Positions 16,591 through 24,095 of a stretch of DNA of 34,243 nt are shown in pieces (the first letter of the stretch is position 1; each line of letters starts with the position of its first letter). The notes beneath the pieces are model-generated. The model did no database searches and had not been told where the DNA came from. It saw only the letters and a list, made by a program, of their open reading frames with translations. Source of the DNA: an uncultured Acetobacteraceae bacterium (GTDB lineage: Bacteria > Pseudomonadota > Alphaproteobacteria > Acetobacterales > Acetobacteraceae); the NCBI GenBank assembly GCA_937873205.1, contig CALMVO010000107.1, positions 250 through 34,492 on the forward strand, given 5' to 3'. The position numbers and the translations under genes were made by a program.

Positions 16591-16640
16591 GAGCATCTTT
16601 ATCCGATCGAACGAGTCCGTTCGGTCGGATGATGCTCTAG
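16591..16640. repeat. Family B palindrome, copy 2
   Basis: An imperfect inverted repeat with the same core as 14172-14221 (ATCCGATCGAACG, right arm ending GATGATGCTCTAG). The left arm carries three extra T and one mismatch. Its right end supplies the TAG stop (16637-16639) of the minus-strand potassium channel gene. Confidence 0.88.
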
Positions 16641-17701
16641 CCCCGGACGCCGGTGCGGCCGGTGCGGGCCGTCACCCGAAATCCTTCCAGCGCCACCGCG
16701 CGGCCGGTCCGCGCCACCAGCGTCAGCCCGGCGCCGGCCTCCACCCGCATGTCCGGCTCCGCCCGCCGCGCCGCGCCGGCCTGGCGCGCCTGCACCGACA
16801 GGATCAGGAAGCCGTGCTCGGCGCGGCGCTCGATCTCCTGGATGCGGGCGCCGGCGAAGGCGCTGCCCGCCTCCATCGTCAGCACATGCAGCTCGAGGCC
16901 CAGCAGCCGCAGCCCGTGCGCCGCCTCTTCATTCTCTTCCGGACGGCGCAGCGCCTCCGACATGTCCGGGTAGAGGATGATCTCGGCGATCCGCTCGGCG
17001 CCGATATGGGTCGGCAGCACCACCCGGTCGGCGCCGGCCTGCAGCAGCTTGCGCTCGGTGGAGGGCGCCTCGCCGCGGGCGATGATGGTCAGCGTGTCGT
17101 TCAGGCTGCGCGCGCTGAGCGTGATGAACACGTTGGCGGCGTCGTCCGGCAGCACGGTGGCCAGCGCCCGGGCGCGGGCGACGCCGGCCTGCTGCAGCGC
17201 GTCCTCCTCGGTGGCATCGGCCCTCATGCACGCGAACCCCTCGGCGCGGGCCTCGGCCAGCCGCTCCTCGTCGCGGTCCAGGATCACGAAGCGCACCCGG
17301 CCGTTGGTCAGCTCGTGCGCCAGCATGGTGCCGATGCGGCCGTAGCCGCAGATGATGACATGGTCGGACAGGGCCTCGATCTGGCTCTTCATGCGGCGCG
17401 TCCCCAGGATGTCGTTGATCTGGCTGAAGGCGATGAATTGCACCAGCGCGCCGGTGAGGAAGATCGTGCCCGAGCAGCCCAGCACGATCAGCCCGATGGT
17501 GATCCCGCGCAGCGCCGGCCCCGTGATCGGATGCACCTCGCCATAGCCGACCGTGAACACGGTGAGCACGGTGAAGTAGAGCGCATCGCCGAACGACCAG
17601 CCGCGCGACATATAGGCGCCGATCGCCCCCGCCATCACGCACAGCACGAAGAGGATGCCGCCGATCAGGTTGCGCAGGGGCCGCCCGAGTGCGGTGTTCA
17701 T
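16637..17701 (-). CDS. Potassium channel with RCK (TrkA-N) domain
   Basis: A 354-residue two-helix potassium channel subunit. Helix 1 is LIGGILFVLCVMAGAIGAYM. The pore helix and selectivity filter TVGYGE are at residues 50-55, and helix 2 is GITIGLIVLGCSGTIFLTGA. The cytosolic RCK-N Rossmann domain starts at HVIICGYGRIGTML, with D142 as the likely nucleotide-binding acid, and covers about residues 113-235. A C-terminal RCK-C-like domain follows at about 265-350. The architecture is that of prokaryotic MthK/Kch-type channels gated by a ligand. The ATG at 17701 overlaps the stop of an uncertain upstream frame (ATGA at 17698-17701). The stop codon is formed by a family B palindrome. Confidence 0.93.
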   Translation of the reverse strand: MNTALGRPLRNLIGGILFVLCVMAGAIGAYMSRGWSFGDALYFTVLTVFTVGYGEVHPITGPALRGITIGLIVLGCSGTIFLTGALVQFIAFSQINDILGTRRMKSQIEALSDHVIICGYGRIGTMLAHELTNGRVRFVILDRDEERLAEARAEGFACMRADATEEDALQQAGVARARALATVLPDDAANVFITLSARSLNDTLTIIARGEAPSTERKLLQAGADRVVLPTHIGAERIAEIILYPDMSEALRRPEENEEAAHGLRLLGLELHVLTMEAGSAFAGARIQEIERRAEHGFLILSVQARQAGAARRAEPDMRVEAGAGLTLVARTGRAVALEGFRVTARTGRTGVRG

Positions 17702-18261
17702 GCGGGTGCGTCCATCCGGTGCGTCAGGCGGCGAGCCGCGCGGCGAACGCCCGCCGCGTACATCTTCAGATCACGGGACCGATGGCCTGCAAAGGCAAGA
17801 CGCACCTCGTCCTCGAACCGGCACGACACGCTCCTGATGCCCTGACGATCGACGGTCCGCCAGGAAGGTCTGGCGGGCCGTGGTATCACGGTCAGCGGCG
17901 GACGACCCGTCGGTCCAAAGCGGCCGGGTTCGGCCGTGGCAGATGCGACGCCTCCACTCGCGGGCGAGCGTCCTTCCGGAGCAAGCCGCGAACGGTCGAA
18001 CCGTCCCATCCGGCGTGCTGGATGACGGACAGCACCGTGTGGGGCGCGCCGTGGCCTCGTGACCGTCGCTGGAGGCGTAGGAGGTCGACGCTGCCGGCGG
18101 GCAAATACAGACCAGCGCAGCACGCCGCCCCGGCAGTCGGGCGCCTCCGTCGCCAAGTAGGGCACGGCGACCGGCTCGCCCGACAGCAGCGCCCGACGGA
18201 TTGCCGAACGCATCGGCTCCCAGTGGGACGCGGTCGGAACCGCGGCCGGCGGCAGGATCAT
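17698..18261 (-). CDS. Uncertain or degraded hypothetical gene
   Basis: An open frame of 187 codons from ATG 18261 to a TGA that overlaps the channel start. I do not recognise it. The first 50 residues (including SAIRRALLSGEPVAVPYLAT) look protein-like with G/C-rich third positions. The middle of the frame is Arg/Pro-rich and unconvincing, while a second minus frame (about 18104-17892, containing HTVLSVIQHAGWDGSTVRG) looks more natural there. The last 40 residues return to the first frame (LAFAGHRSRDLKMYAAGVRR). This pattern suggests an ancestral gene broken by frameshifts, like both genes upstream of it. Fifteen bases separate it from the preceding damaged gene, consistent with one former operon. 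It could also be non-coding. Confidence 0.33.
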   Translation of the reverse strand: MILPPAAVPTASHWEPMRSAIRRALLSGEPVAVPYLATEAPDCRGGVLRWSVFARRQRRPPTPPATVTRPRRAPHGAVRHPARRMGRFDRSRLAPEGRSPASGGVASATAEPGRFGPTGRPPLTVIPRPARPSWRTVDRQGIRSVSCRFEDEVRLAFAGHRSRDLKMYAAGVRRAARRLTHRMDAPA

Positions 18262-18275
18262 GCTCGGCTAAACCG

Positions 18276-18787
18276 CTACGGCAGCGAACGATGCCCCCGC
18301 GAGGTGGGACGTGTGAGCGTCGAGATGTCCGGTCGGGCAATGCGGCTGCGGCAACGCGGATCGTAGAGATAGGTCACGACCACGTGTCCCCACGGCACTG
18401 CGACGATCGGCAGCAGGACCCGGAGGAATGCAATCGCGAGGCTCTCCGCGTTCGAGCCGGCCAGCGTGCCGCGCAGCCACAGCGGCCAGGCACCAGGATG
18501 AGCCAGAGCGTCTTGTAGAAGATCTCCAGCAGCATGATCGGGAGCATCCTGAGCGGCCGGGCGATGCCGAGACCGGCAAGCGTGGCGAAGGCGGTCCAGA
18601 CGCACCAGGCGACGGCGTCGGTCGGGTCCCACGCCCCGCGATGCGTGAGGATGTGGGTCCAGGTGTCACGGCCCAGCACGAGGAACATCAGCGTATAGAC
18701 GAGGCGCAGCAGCGGGACGTTGAACCGGTTGACGCCGTTGATGCGCGGAAACACCGGGGCTAGTGCGTAAGTTACGGGCATCTCCAT
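18276..18787 (-). pseudogene. Frameshifted small membrane protein gene
   Basis: About 170 codons encoding a predicted membrane protein of a family I cannot name. The first frame opens at ATG 18787 (MEMPVTYALAPVFPRINGVN) and runs through LLRLVYTLMFLVLGRDTWTH and LRMLPIMLLEIFYKTLWLIL. Near 18497 the hydrophobic reading moves to another frame and continues as AWPLWLRGTLAGSNAESLAI, then FLRVLLPIVAVPWGHVVVTY and LYDPR, ending at TAG 18276-18278. A single one-base insertion or deletion explains the break; past it the original frame becomes Arg/Ser/Cys-rich. It lies 20 bases after the stop of another frameshifted gene and 15 bases before the next start, so three minus-strand genes and the channel look like one decaying operon. 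Confidence 0.68.
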
Positions 18788-18806
18788 GAGGTCGGTGGGA
18801 CGCGCG

Positions 18807-19065
18807 TCATGCCACGTCCCTCGGCATCGTCTCGACGGCGCCGAGACGGTTGCCGATGCGGATCATTTCGGCCTCGATGGATGCCAGCGAGGCCGCGGTC
18901 TCGGCTTGTGTGGCGGCGGAGCGCTCAGCCAGGCTGCGGGGAGGCATCCGCGCTCCGGATGCTCGCCTGGGCCTGGCGGGCTGCGGTCGGGTACTTTATG
19001 GCGAAGACGATCAGGACGGTGCCGAACGGCAGCGCGATGGTGATCAGGTAGACCTGTTCCGACAT
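18807..19065 (-). pseudogene. Frameshifted small membrane/coiled-coil protein gene
   Basis: ATG 19065 opens MSEQVYLITIALPFGTVLIV, a single N-terminal transmembrane helix, followed by ARQAQASIRSADAS. The frame then reaches a stop. In a second frame the protein continues as RSLAERSAATQAETAASLAS and IEAEMIRIGNRLGAVETM, a helical heptad-like stretch, to TGA 18807-18809. Joined, the product would be about 85 residues: a short membrane anchor with a cytosolic coiled coil. One indel near 18940-18950 accounts for the break. I do not recognise a named family. It is the first gene of the presumed minus-strand operon leading to the potassium channel. Confidence 0.6.
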
Positions 19066-19265
19066 GCGGATCCGCTTTCATGGCTCGGGTTCTGGCCGGG
19101 TGCGGCGAGGGTGCGGACGGCACGGACGAGGGCGCCAGGATCGAGCGCGATGGCGAATCGACCACCGCCACCGCCACCGCCCGGCCGGGCGGCGTCCTGC
19201 CGGGCGCAGATCGTGCCGCACCGCGGCGCTGGCCTCGCCGCGGCCGGTCGCGCTAGCCTCGCGCG

Positions 19266-20549
19266 ATGGACGCCGCGATCTTCCGCCTGCCAAACGATCC
19301 CGCCGTCGGCGCCGCCTGGCTCGACCATGCGGCGCCGGCCGCCCGCGACGCCGCACGCGCGCTGGCCGGCCTCGGCGCCGATGCCCGCAACGAGGCGCTG
19401 CGCCGTGCCGCCGCCTGTCTCCGCGCCGGGGCCGAGCACATCCTCGCCGCCAACGCCCGCGACGTCGAGGCCGCCTCCGGTCCCGCCGCCTTCCTCGACC
19501 GGCTCACCCTGACGCCCGCCCGCACCGAGGCGATGGCGCAGGGTCTCGACGACATCGCCGCCTTGCCCTGTCCCACCGGACGAGTTCTGGCCGAGTGGAC
19601 GCAGCCGAACGGGCTCCGCTTCCGCCGTGTCGCCGTGCCGATCGGCGTCATCGGCATGATCTACGAAAGCCGCCCCAACGTCGGCGCCGATGCCGCCGGG
19701 CTCTGCCTCAAGTCCGGCAACGCCGTGATCCTGCGCGGCGGCTCGGACAGCCTGCACAGCGCCCGCGCCATCCACGATGCCGTCGCCCAGGGCCTGGTCG
19801 AGGCCGGGCTGCCGGCGGCCTGCGTGCAGATCGCCCCCGACGCCGACCGGGACCACGTCGCCGCCATGCTCGCCGCCGTCAACCGGATCGACCTGCTGAT
19901 CCCGCGCGGCGGCCGCTCGCTGGTCGAGCGCGTGCAGCGGGACGCCCGCGTGCCGGTGCTGGCCCACGCCGAGGGCCTCTGCCACACCTACGTTCACGCC
20001 TCCGCCGATCCCGACATGGCCCGCCGCCTGGTCGCCAACGCCAAGATGCGCCGCACCGGCATCTGCGGCGCAACCGAGACGCTGCTGATCGATGCCGCCA
20101 TCGCCCCCATGCTGCTGCCGTCGCTCGTGGACGACCTCCGCCGTCTCGGCTGCGACTTCCGCGCCGATCCCGCTGCCCGCGCCATCGTCCCCGGCCTGAC
20201 GCCGGCCGCACCCGGCGACTTCGATACCGAATGGCTGGGGCCCATCCTGTCGGTCGCGGTGGTGCCCGGCGTCGAGGCGGCGCTCGCCCACATCGCCCGG
20301 CACGGCAGCGCGCACACGGAGGCCATCGTCGCCGAGGACGCCGAAGCCGCCGCCAGCTTCCTCTCCGGCACCGATAGCGCCGTGGTGCTGTGGAACGCCT
20401 CCACCCAGTTCTGCGACGGCGGCGAGTTCGGCTTCGGCGCCGAGATCGGCATCGCCACCGGACGGCTGCACGCGCGCGGCCCGGTCGGGCTCGAGCAGCT
20501 CACCACGTTTCGATACGAGGTCATCGGCAACGGGCAGGTCAGGGCGTGA
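19266..20549 (+). CDS. proA: Gamma-glutamyl phosphate reductase
   Basis: A 427-residue cytosolic NADPH enzyme that reduces gamma-glutamyl phosphate to glutamate semialdehyde, the second step of proline synthesis. It has the ALDH-like fold. Family motifs include VAVPIGVIGMIYESRPNVGA, LCLKSGNAVILRGGSDSLHS, and the catalytic C267 in RRTGICGATETLLID. HTEAIVAEDAEAAASFL and FGFGAEIGIATGRLHARGPV, with GLEQLTTFRYEVIGNGQVR, form the typical C-terminus. Length is normal. The final TGA overlaps the GTG proposed for nadD (GTGA at 20546-20549). proA-nadD-rsfS-rlmH is a conserved alphaproteobacterial order; proB is not in the window upstream. Confidence 0.96.
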   Translation: MDAAIFRLPNDPAVGAAWLDHAAPAARDAARALAGLGADARNEALRRAAACLRAGAEHILAANARDVEAASGPAAFLDRLTLTPARTEAMAQGLDDIAALPCPTGRVLAEWTQPNGLRFRRVAVPIGVIGMIYESRPNVGADAAGLCLKSGNAVILRGGSDSLHSARAIHDAVAQGLVEAGLPAACVQIAPDADRDHVAAMLAAVNRIDLLIPRGGRSLVERVQRDARVPVLAHAEGLCHTYVHASADPDMARRLVANAKMRRTGICGATETLLIDAAIAPMLLPSLVDDLRRLGCDFRADPAARAIVPGLTPAAPGDFDTEWLGPILSVAVVPGVEAALAHIARHGSAHTEAIVAEDAEAAASFLSGTDSAVVLWNASTQFCDGGEFGFGAEIGIATGRLHARGPVGLEQLTTFRYEVIGNGQVRA

Positions 20550-21229
20550 CAGGCCAGGGGCTCTGCCCCTGGACCCCGCCAAAGGCGCAGCCTTTGGAAA
20601 CCGTCTACAGGGCGTTTCCCCTGAGGGGGGATCGCAGGCGGATCAGGGTCGGGCTGCTCGGCGGATCGTTCAATCCGGCGCATCCCGGCCACCTGCAGGT
20701 CGCGCGACTGGCGCGCAAGAGACTGCGGCTCGACCAGGTCTGGCTGCTGGTCTCGCCCGGCAACCCGCTGAAGCCCGCCGACGGCATGGCGCCGTTGCCC
20801 GACCGCCTCGCCGGCGCCCGGGCCATCGCCGACGGCCGCCGCATCGTCGCGACCGACATCGAGCGCGTGCTGCGGACCCGCTTCACGCGGGACACGCTCC
20901 GCGCCCTGCGCCGACGGTTCCCGCGCGTGCGCTTCGTCTGGCTGATGGGCGCCGACGGACTGGTCGAGCTGCCGCGCTGGCGCCGCTGGCGCGACATCGC
21001 CCGCACGCTGCCGATCGCGGTGCTACCGCGGCCAGGGTATAACCATCCAGCGCTCGCGGGCCAGGCTGCGCGCACCCTCCGTGCCGCGCGGCGGCCGGCG
21101 CGGGCGGCGCCGGTGCTGGCCCGCGGCGATCCGCCGGCCTGGATCTTCCTGACGGCGCCGCAGACCGCCATCTCCGCCACCGCGATCCGCGCAAGCGGGA
21201 CTTGGCCGCAAGCCGCAGGCGGCCGATAA
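20546..21229 (+). CDS. nadD: Nicotinate-nucleotide adenylyltransferase
   Basis: A 227-residue enzyme that adenylates nicotinate mononucleotide in NAD synthesis. The HxGH-type nucleotidyltransferase motif is GLLGGSFNPAHPGH, followed by LVSPGNPLK and VWLMGADGLVELPRWRRW, then the C-terminal ISATAIR (ISxTxIR) motif. The conserved part begins about 35 codons into the frame at GDRRRIRVGLLGG, with no ATG before it. The GTG at 20546 overlaps the proA stop, and the next 20 codons are a translated family A repeat; a TTG at 20594 is the only other start. The repeat therefore seems to have displaced or separated the native start. Overlaps the rsfS frame at its 3' end. Confidence 0.92.
   Translation: MTGQGLCPWTPPKAQPLETVYRAFPLRGDRRRIRVGLLGGSFNPAHPGHLQVARLARKRLRLDQVWLLVSPGNPLKPADGMAPLPDRLAGARAIADGRRIVATDIERVLRTRFTRDTLRALRRRFPRVRFVWLMGADGLVELPRWRRWRDIARTLPIAVLPRPGYNHPALAGQAARTLRAARRPARAAPVLARGDPPAWIFLTAPQTAISATAIRASGTWPQAAGGR
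20551..20608. repeat. Family A palindromic element, copy 2 (left half only)
   Basis: Begins AGGCCAGGGGCTCTGCCCCT two bases after the proA stop and includes the CCAAAGGC/GCCTTTGG-type hairpin (with GC in place of TC), then stops matching near GGAAACCGTCT. The right inverted repeat found in copies 1 and 3 is absent. It lies inside the nadD open frame. Confidence 0.85.
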
Positions 21230-21816
21230 GCGGCCTCGAGCCGAAGCACAGGCTTCATGACGGGAGACCGGTTATCGCCAGGAAGCCAATCGCCGAGTCC
21301 GGCACCGACACCAGGCGGCCCGCGCCGAACAAGCCGAGCTCCTCGCTGGCCGAGGCCGTCAAGGCGCCCGGCACCCCGCGCAAGAAGGCCGCCGCCGCCG
21401 GTCCGCAGCGATCGCGCGGACCGAAGCCGGAGCGCGCCCCGCTCGACGTCACGCTGCTCGACACCTATCTCGGCGTCATCACCGAGAGCCTGGCCGACGA
21501 CAAGGCCGAGAACATCGTCACCCTGGACCTCACCGGCCGCGCCTCCTTCGCCGACCGCATGGTGATCGCGACCGGCCTCGCCGACCGCCAGATCGCCGCC
21601 ATGGCGACCCATCTGGAGACCAAGCTGGCCGAGGTCGGGCTGAAGCGGGTGCTGATCGAAGGGGCTGGCGGCTCCGACTGGGTGCTGATCGACGCCGGTG
21701 ACATCGTCATCCACCTGTTCAAGCCGGACGCGCGCGAGCTCTATGCGCTGGAGCGCATGTGGGGCGCCGAGCTGGACGAGCCCGCCCCTTCCGCCGACCT
21801 CGGCCACGACATCTGA
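21202..21816 (+). CDS. rsfS: Ribosomal silencing factor RsfS
   Basis: RsfS (Iojap/YbeB) binds ribosomal protein L14 and blocks subunit joining when nutrients are scarce. The conserved domain runs from [20 protein letters not shown] to [20 protein letters not shown] and LYALERMW, with [20 protein letters not shown] between, and matches the family over its full length. The preceding 75 residues are Lys/Pro/Ala-rich and variable. No ATG or GTG exists in frame before the domain. The TTG at 21202 (inside nadD) is the only common start, giving 204 residues. An ATG at 21257 lies in another frame and would need a frameshift. The domain call is firm; the start is not. Confidence 0.9.
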   Translation: MAASRRRPISGLEPKHRLHDGRPVIARKPIAESGTDTRRPAPNKPSSSLAEAVKAPGTPRKKAAAAGPQRSRGPKPERAPLDVTLLDTYLGVITESLADDKAENIVTLDLTGRASFADRMVIATGLADRQIAAMATHLETKLAEVGLKRVLIEGAGGSDWVLIDAGDIVIHLFKPDARELYALERMWGAELDEPAPSADLGHDI

Positions 21817-21841
21817 CCTCTGCCGCGGGACGCCGGACGTC

Positions 21842-22297
21842 GTGCGGCTGATCGCGGTTGGCCGCCTCAAGCCCGGCCCCGAGCACGCCCTGCTGGATCG
21901 CTATACCGAGCGCCTGCGTCCCGCGCTGGAGCTGGTCGAGGTGCCGGAGGCCCGCGGTGCCCCGGCCGAGATCAAGCGGCGCGAGGCGCAGGCGCTGCTG
22001 GCCGCCCTGCCGCCCTCGGCCTTCGCGGTGGCGCTCGACGAGGCTGGCGAGCCGCTTGCAAGCCTGGCCTTCGCCGCCCGGCTGGAGGCGTGGCTCGGCC
22101 TGTCGCGGCCGCTCTGCTTCCTGGTCGGCGGCGCCGAGGGGCTGGACGCCGCGGTGCTGGCCCGCGCCGACGCCGCCCTGTCACTGGGCGCCATGACCTG
22201 GCCGCACATGCTGGTGCGCGGCCTGCTCGCCGAGCAGCTCTACCGCGCCCGCGCGATCGCCACCGGCCACCCCTACCACCGCGCCGGCCGTCCGTGA
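21842..22297 (+). CDS. rlmH: 23S rRNA (pseudouridine1915-N3)-methyltransferase RlmH
   Basis: A 151-residue SPOUT methyltransferase that modifies pseudouridine 1915 of 23S rRNA in assembled 70S ribosomes. The knot region is intact: [40 protein letters not shown] and [15 protein letters not shown] at the C-terminus, which carries the catalytic Tyr/His segment. The GTG at 21842 gives the typical [13 protein letters not shown] start. It follows rsfS by 25 bases, the conserved rsfS-rlmH pairing. Length matches the family. Confidence 0.95.
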   Translation: MRLIAVGRLKPGPEHALLDRYTERLRPALELVEVPEARGAPAEIKRREAQALLAALPPSAFAVALDEAGEPLASLAFAARLEAWLGLSRPLCFLVGGAEGLDAAVLARADAALSLGAMTWPHMLVRGLLAEQLYRARAIATGHPYHRAGRP

Positions 22298-22343
22298 GAC
22301 ATCCGGGTCATGCGCGACGATGCGCGAGCTCGGGGACCTCACG

Positions 22344-23069
22344 TCACCAGGGCACCCGGTCCCGCTCAAAGTAGAATCCGCCGGTCGGTCCGGACGGATC
22401 CGGCCCGGCCAGCCAGACGATCCCGCGCGCCGCCTCCTCCACCGTCCGGTAGCCGGAATGACCATTGAAGTCGGTCGCGGTATATCCCGGGTCGGCCGCG
22501 TTGACCCTGATGCCGACCGGCGCGAGCTCCTTGGCGAGGGAGACCGTCACCGCGTTCAGCGCCGATTTCGAGCTGTTGTAGCCCAGGATGTTGACGCCGT
22601 AGAACTCGTTGGCCGGATCGGAGAGCCAGCCGAGCGAGCCCAAGCCGCTGCTGACCATGACGATGCTGGCGTTTTCCGCCGCCCCAAGCAACGGCAGGAA
22701 GGCCTGCGTCACGCGGATCGCCCCGAAGACGTTCGTTTCGTAGACGTCGCGGATGTCGCCGATCGCCTGCTGGCTAGGCGTGGCCGCTCGCCTACCGGCG
22801 ATGCCGGCATTGTTGATCAGCACGTCGAGCCGGCCATCCTGCTCCCGGACCAGGGCGGCGGCAGCCTGGCCGCTGTCGTCGCGTGTGACGTCCATCGTCA
22901 GCGCGCGGACATCGTGGCCCTCCGCAGTCAGCCGCCGTGCCGCGGCCTCGCCCCGCGCGGCGTCGCGGCTGCCAAGCCAGACCCGGCAGCCCAGCGTGCC
23001 GAGCTGGCGGGCCGTCTCAAGGCCGATCCCCTTGTTGGCCCCGGTGATGAGAACGATCCTTCCGGTCAC
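22344..23069 (-). CDS. Short-chain dehydrogenase/reductase
   Basis: A 241-residue classical SDR. The cofactor motif TGANKGIG is at residues 9-16, NNAG at about 86-89, and the catalytic Y164-x3-K168 in YNSSKSALNA, with the catalytic Ser in IVMVSSGLGSLG. After the active site is AADPGYTATDFNGHSGYRTV, close to plant and bacterial carbonyl-reductase-like SDRs (GANKGIG type). The substrate is unknown. The ATG at 23069 faces the divergent LysR gene across 98 bases, so the LysR protein is the likely controller. Confidence 0.92.
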   Translation of the reverse strand: MTGRIVLITGANKGIGLETARQLGTLGCRVWLGSRDAARGEAAARRLTAEGHDVRALTMDVTRDDSGQAAAALVREQDGRLDVLINNAGIAGRRAATPSQQAIGDIRDVYETNVFGAIRVTQAFLPLLGAAENASIVMVSSGLGSLGWLSDPANEFYGVNILGYNSSKSALNAVTVSLAKELAPVGIRVNAADPGYTATDFNGHSGYRTVEEAARGIVWLAGPDPSGPTGGFYFERDRVPW

Positions 23070-23123
23070 GTCATGCTCCTGCCTGCCGGGACCTTCCCCG
23101 GTCCCGCGTTGTTATCCCTGCAC

Positions 23124-23142
23124 CCGATTGTTTGATAATCGG
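23124..23142. promoter_or_regulatory. Candidate LysR binding site
   Basis: CCGATT-N7-AATCGG is an interrupted palindrome that includes an ATT-N7-AAT element of the general LysR T-N11-A type. It sits between the SDR start (23069) and the LysR start (23168). Function is inferred. Confidence 0.5.
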
Positions 23143-23167
23143 CCGGGAGCCGAATAGACTGATCGCT

Positions 23168-24079
23168 ATGCCGGACAATGACATGGCCAGCTTCGGCGAC
23201 CTGTCCGTTTTCCTGAAGGTCTGCGAGACGCGCGGCTTCCGGGCGGCGGCGAAGCGGCTGGGTCTTTCGCCCTCCACCGTGAGCGACAGGATCGCGCAGC
23301 TGGAAGCTCGGCTGGGCGTGCCGCTGCTGATCCGCACCACGCGCAGCGTCATGCCGACCGAGGCGGGACAAGCACTCCGCGATCGCCTGTCGCCGCTCCT
23401 CGCCGAGACGCGCGCAGCACTGCTCGACGCTGCGAACTCCCAGCGGGAGGTGAGGGGGCTGCTGCGGCTGAACGTTCCTGGTGCGGTGATGGTCGACATC
23501 CTGCCGTCGCTGATCGACCGCTTCCTCGCCGCCCACCCGAATGTGCGGGTCGAGCTGGTGGTGGAGGATCGGCTCGTCGACGTCACGGCGGCGGGCTGCG
23601 ATGCCGGCATCCGCTACGGCGAGCATCTGGCGCAGGACGTGATCGCCGTGCCGATCGGGCCGCGGTTCCAGCGCGTGGCGCTCGCCGCTTCCCCCTCCTA
23701 CCTGAGCGGGCGCGGCGTGCCGCTCCACCCGCGAGACCTGCTGGACCACGACTGCATCCGGCTCCGCTTCTCGAGCGGGGCGCTCGTCGCGTGGGAGTTC
23801 GAGCGCGGCGACGAGAGGGTGACCATCGACCCGCCGGGCCGCCTGATCGTGGGGGTCGACGCGGCCCCGGCCGCGATCGGGCTGGCGTGCGGCGGGCGCG
23901 GGATCATCAACACCTTCCAGAACTGGCTCGACCCGCATCTGGACGCCGGTGAGCTCCGGCCCGTTCTGCCGGACTGGTGGATCCGGTTCGAAGGCCCTCG
24001 GCTCTATTTCAGCGACAGGTTCATGCCTGCGCCACTGCGGGCATTCGTCGACCTGGTCGCCGCCGAACGGGCCGGATGA
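23168..24079 (+). CDS. LysR-family transcriptional regulator
   Basis: A 303-residue LysR-type regulator. The N-terminal winged HTH spans about residues 8-68 (DLSVFLKVCETRGFRAAAKR, LGLSPSTVSDRIAQLEARLG, VPLLIRTTRSVMPTEAG). The linker helix and a C-terminal periplasmic-binding-like effector domain follow (VMVDILPSLIDRFLAAHPNV, ACGGRGIINTFQNWLDPHLD). It resembles the group often found divergent from oxidoreductases. The ATG at 23168 is chosen; ATG 23183 (MASFGDL) is an equally possible start five codons later. Divergent from the SDR gene, with a palindromic site between them. Confidence 0.93.
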   Translation: MPDNDMASFGDLSVFLKVCETRGFRAAAKRLGLSPSTVSDRIAQLEARLGVPLLIRTTRSVMPTEAGQALRDRLSPLLAETRAALLDAANSQREVRGLLRLNVPGAVMVDILPSLIDRFLAAHPNVRVELVVEDRLVDVTAAGCDAGIRYGEHLAQDVIAVPIGPRFQRVALAASPSYLSGRGVPLHPRDLLDHDCIRLRFSSGALVAWEFERGDERVTIDPPGRLIVGVDAAPAAIGLACGGRGIINTFQNWLDPHLDAGELRPVLPDWWIRFEGPRLYFSDRFMPAPLRAFVDLVAAERAG

Positions 24080-24095
24080 CGACGTTCCGGCCCGC

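Noticed and set aside
17689-18366. A 225-codon plus-strand frame in the decayed region
   Set aside because: Arg/Pro/Gly-rich with no motif; the minus strand shows better, though broken, coding character.
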